A stretch of 64,000 bases of DNA from Crossaster papposus (taxonomy: Eukaryota; Echinodermata; Asteroidea; Velatida; Solasteridae). Positions 63,579-64,000 of the stretch are shown one piece after another; positions within the stretch are counted from its first letter, which is position 1; the number at the start of each line of letters is the position of its first letter. The DNA lies in contig JBAIAA010000078.1 of assembly GCA_037893245.1 (NCBI GenBank), forward strand, positions 248,001-312,000, read 5' to 3'. Both the position numbers and the translations under genes were made by a program. The notes under the pieces were generated by a model that made no database searches, had not been told where the DNA came from, and saw only the letters and a list, made by a program, of their open reading frames with translations.

Positions 63579-64000
63579 ATCATGAACAACCCACCGAGAC
63601 TGAACATGACCAAATAGCAGCTGACTGAGACAATGTCATGCTGGGCTGATGATTCAATCATACCCATGCATTACAGCAATGATGATTCTACATGAAGGTC
63701 AATAAGGGACAATGCCCCAAGGAAAGACGCCATGCACTTGCTTTATAAACTTCCCACCCTATAAATTGTTCTTGCACACGTACCGGTACGTGTACATGTA
63801 ACCTGAATCCTGCAAAATAAATGAGTAAAACAACACTTGACTAGAAGGACTTCAAATACAATGTACGTAGTTATGTTGGCAAGGTAAACATGTACATGTA
63901 CATGTATACATGTAGTTTTCTATGGTCTCCTGTGAGAAATTGGGTACAACTGTTAATACTACTACATGTACAATATGTATTTTGGCAATGTTGAATCTTG

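Larger units (their letters stand above)
59242..64000. other. No gene recognised to the right edge
   Basis: Apart from the elements listed separately, this 4.7 kb shows no exon I can support. The upstream FERM F1 exons of FRMD8 were looked for on the minus strand here and not found. TACATGTA words are very dense (for example 61458-61480 and 63892-63914). A long C run lies at about 61335-61366. Confidence 0.45.

Overview
The window looks like a repeat-rich nuclear genome of a marine invertebrate deuterostome, most likely an echinoderm. The evidence is split genes with GT-AG introns, tRNA-derived SINEs, DIRS and non-LTR retrotransposons, many short inverted-repeat elements, and very frequent TACATGTA words. 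The species cannot be named from this sequence. There are no bacterial-type operons, rRNA genes or CRISPR arrays.

Two host genes can be read. (1) A complete five-exon plus-strand gene (21362-29418) has splice phases that close exactly to a 290-residue protein. It may be a C2orf73 (CIMIP6)-like ciliary protein, but that name rests on memory. (2) A minus-strand FERM-domain gene (exons from 57595 down to 36072) gives a good match, from memory, to FRMD8 (iTAP), the iRhom/ADAM17 partner. Ten exons are placed. The 5' end lies upstream or was not found, and at least one exon between 54834 and 49843 is missing. The genes are convergent, with about 6.6 kb between their stops.

Layout. 1-1434: degraded DIRS-like retrotransposon (reverse transcriptase, RNase H, tyrosine recombinase running off the left edge). 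2508-5010: short inverted-repeat elements. 6993-9138 and 14151-16297: elements whose inverted ends enclose or carry short tandem repeats, built like sea urchin TU/foldback transposons. Between the two large arms (9139-14150) lie a block-permuted non-LTR retrotransposon and a gutted PIF/Harbinger element with transposase and Myb-like remnants. 16345-16975: long inverted repeat. 19282-19515: small foldback-like element with a perfect 8-bp target duplication. 21362-29418: gene 1, with palindromes, a SINE and MITEs in its introns. 29419-36071: intergenic, MITE-rich. 36072-57595: FRMD8-like gene, whose introns hold a 5'-truncated LINE, SINEs, a 12-bp tandem-repeat foldback element and most copies of a TTAA-flanked MITE (called MITE-1 here). 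57630-59237: TTAA-flanked 1.6-kb element with a small acidic reading frame. 59242-64000: MITEs, a very G-rich tandem array, a 93-bp minisatellite and simple repeats.

The main theme is mobile DNA. One recurrent architecture, inverted ends around short tandem repeats, occurs at several loci with unrelated repeat units. A TTAA-specific MITE has accumulated to about eleven copies in 26 kb, including nested insertions and a head-to-head fused pair.
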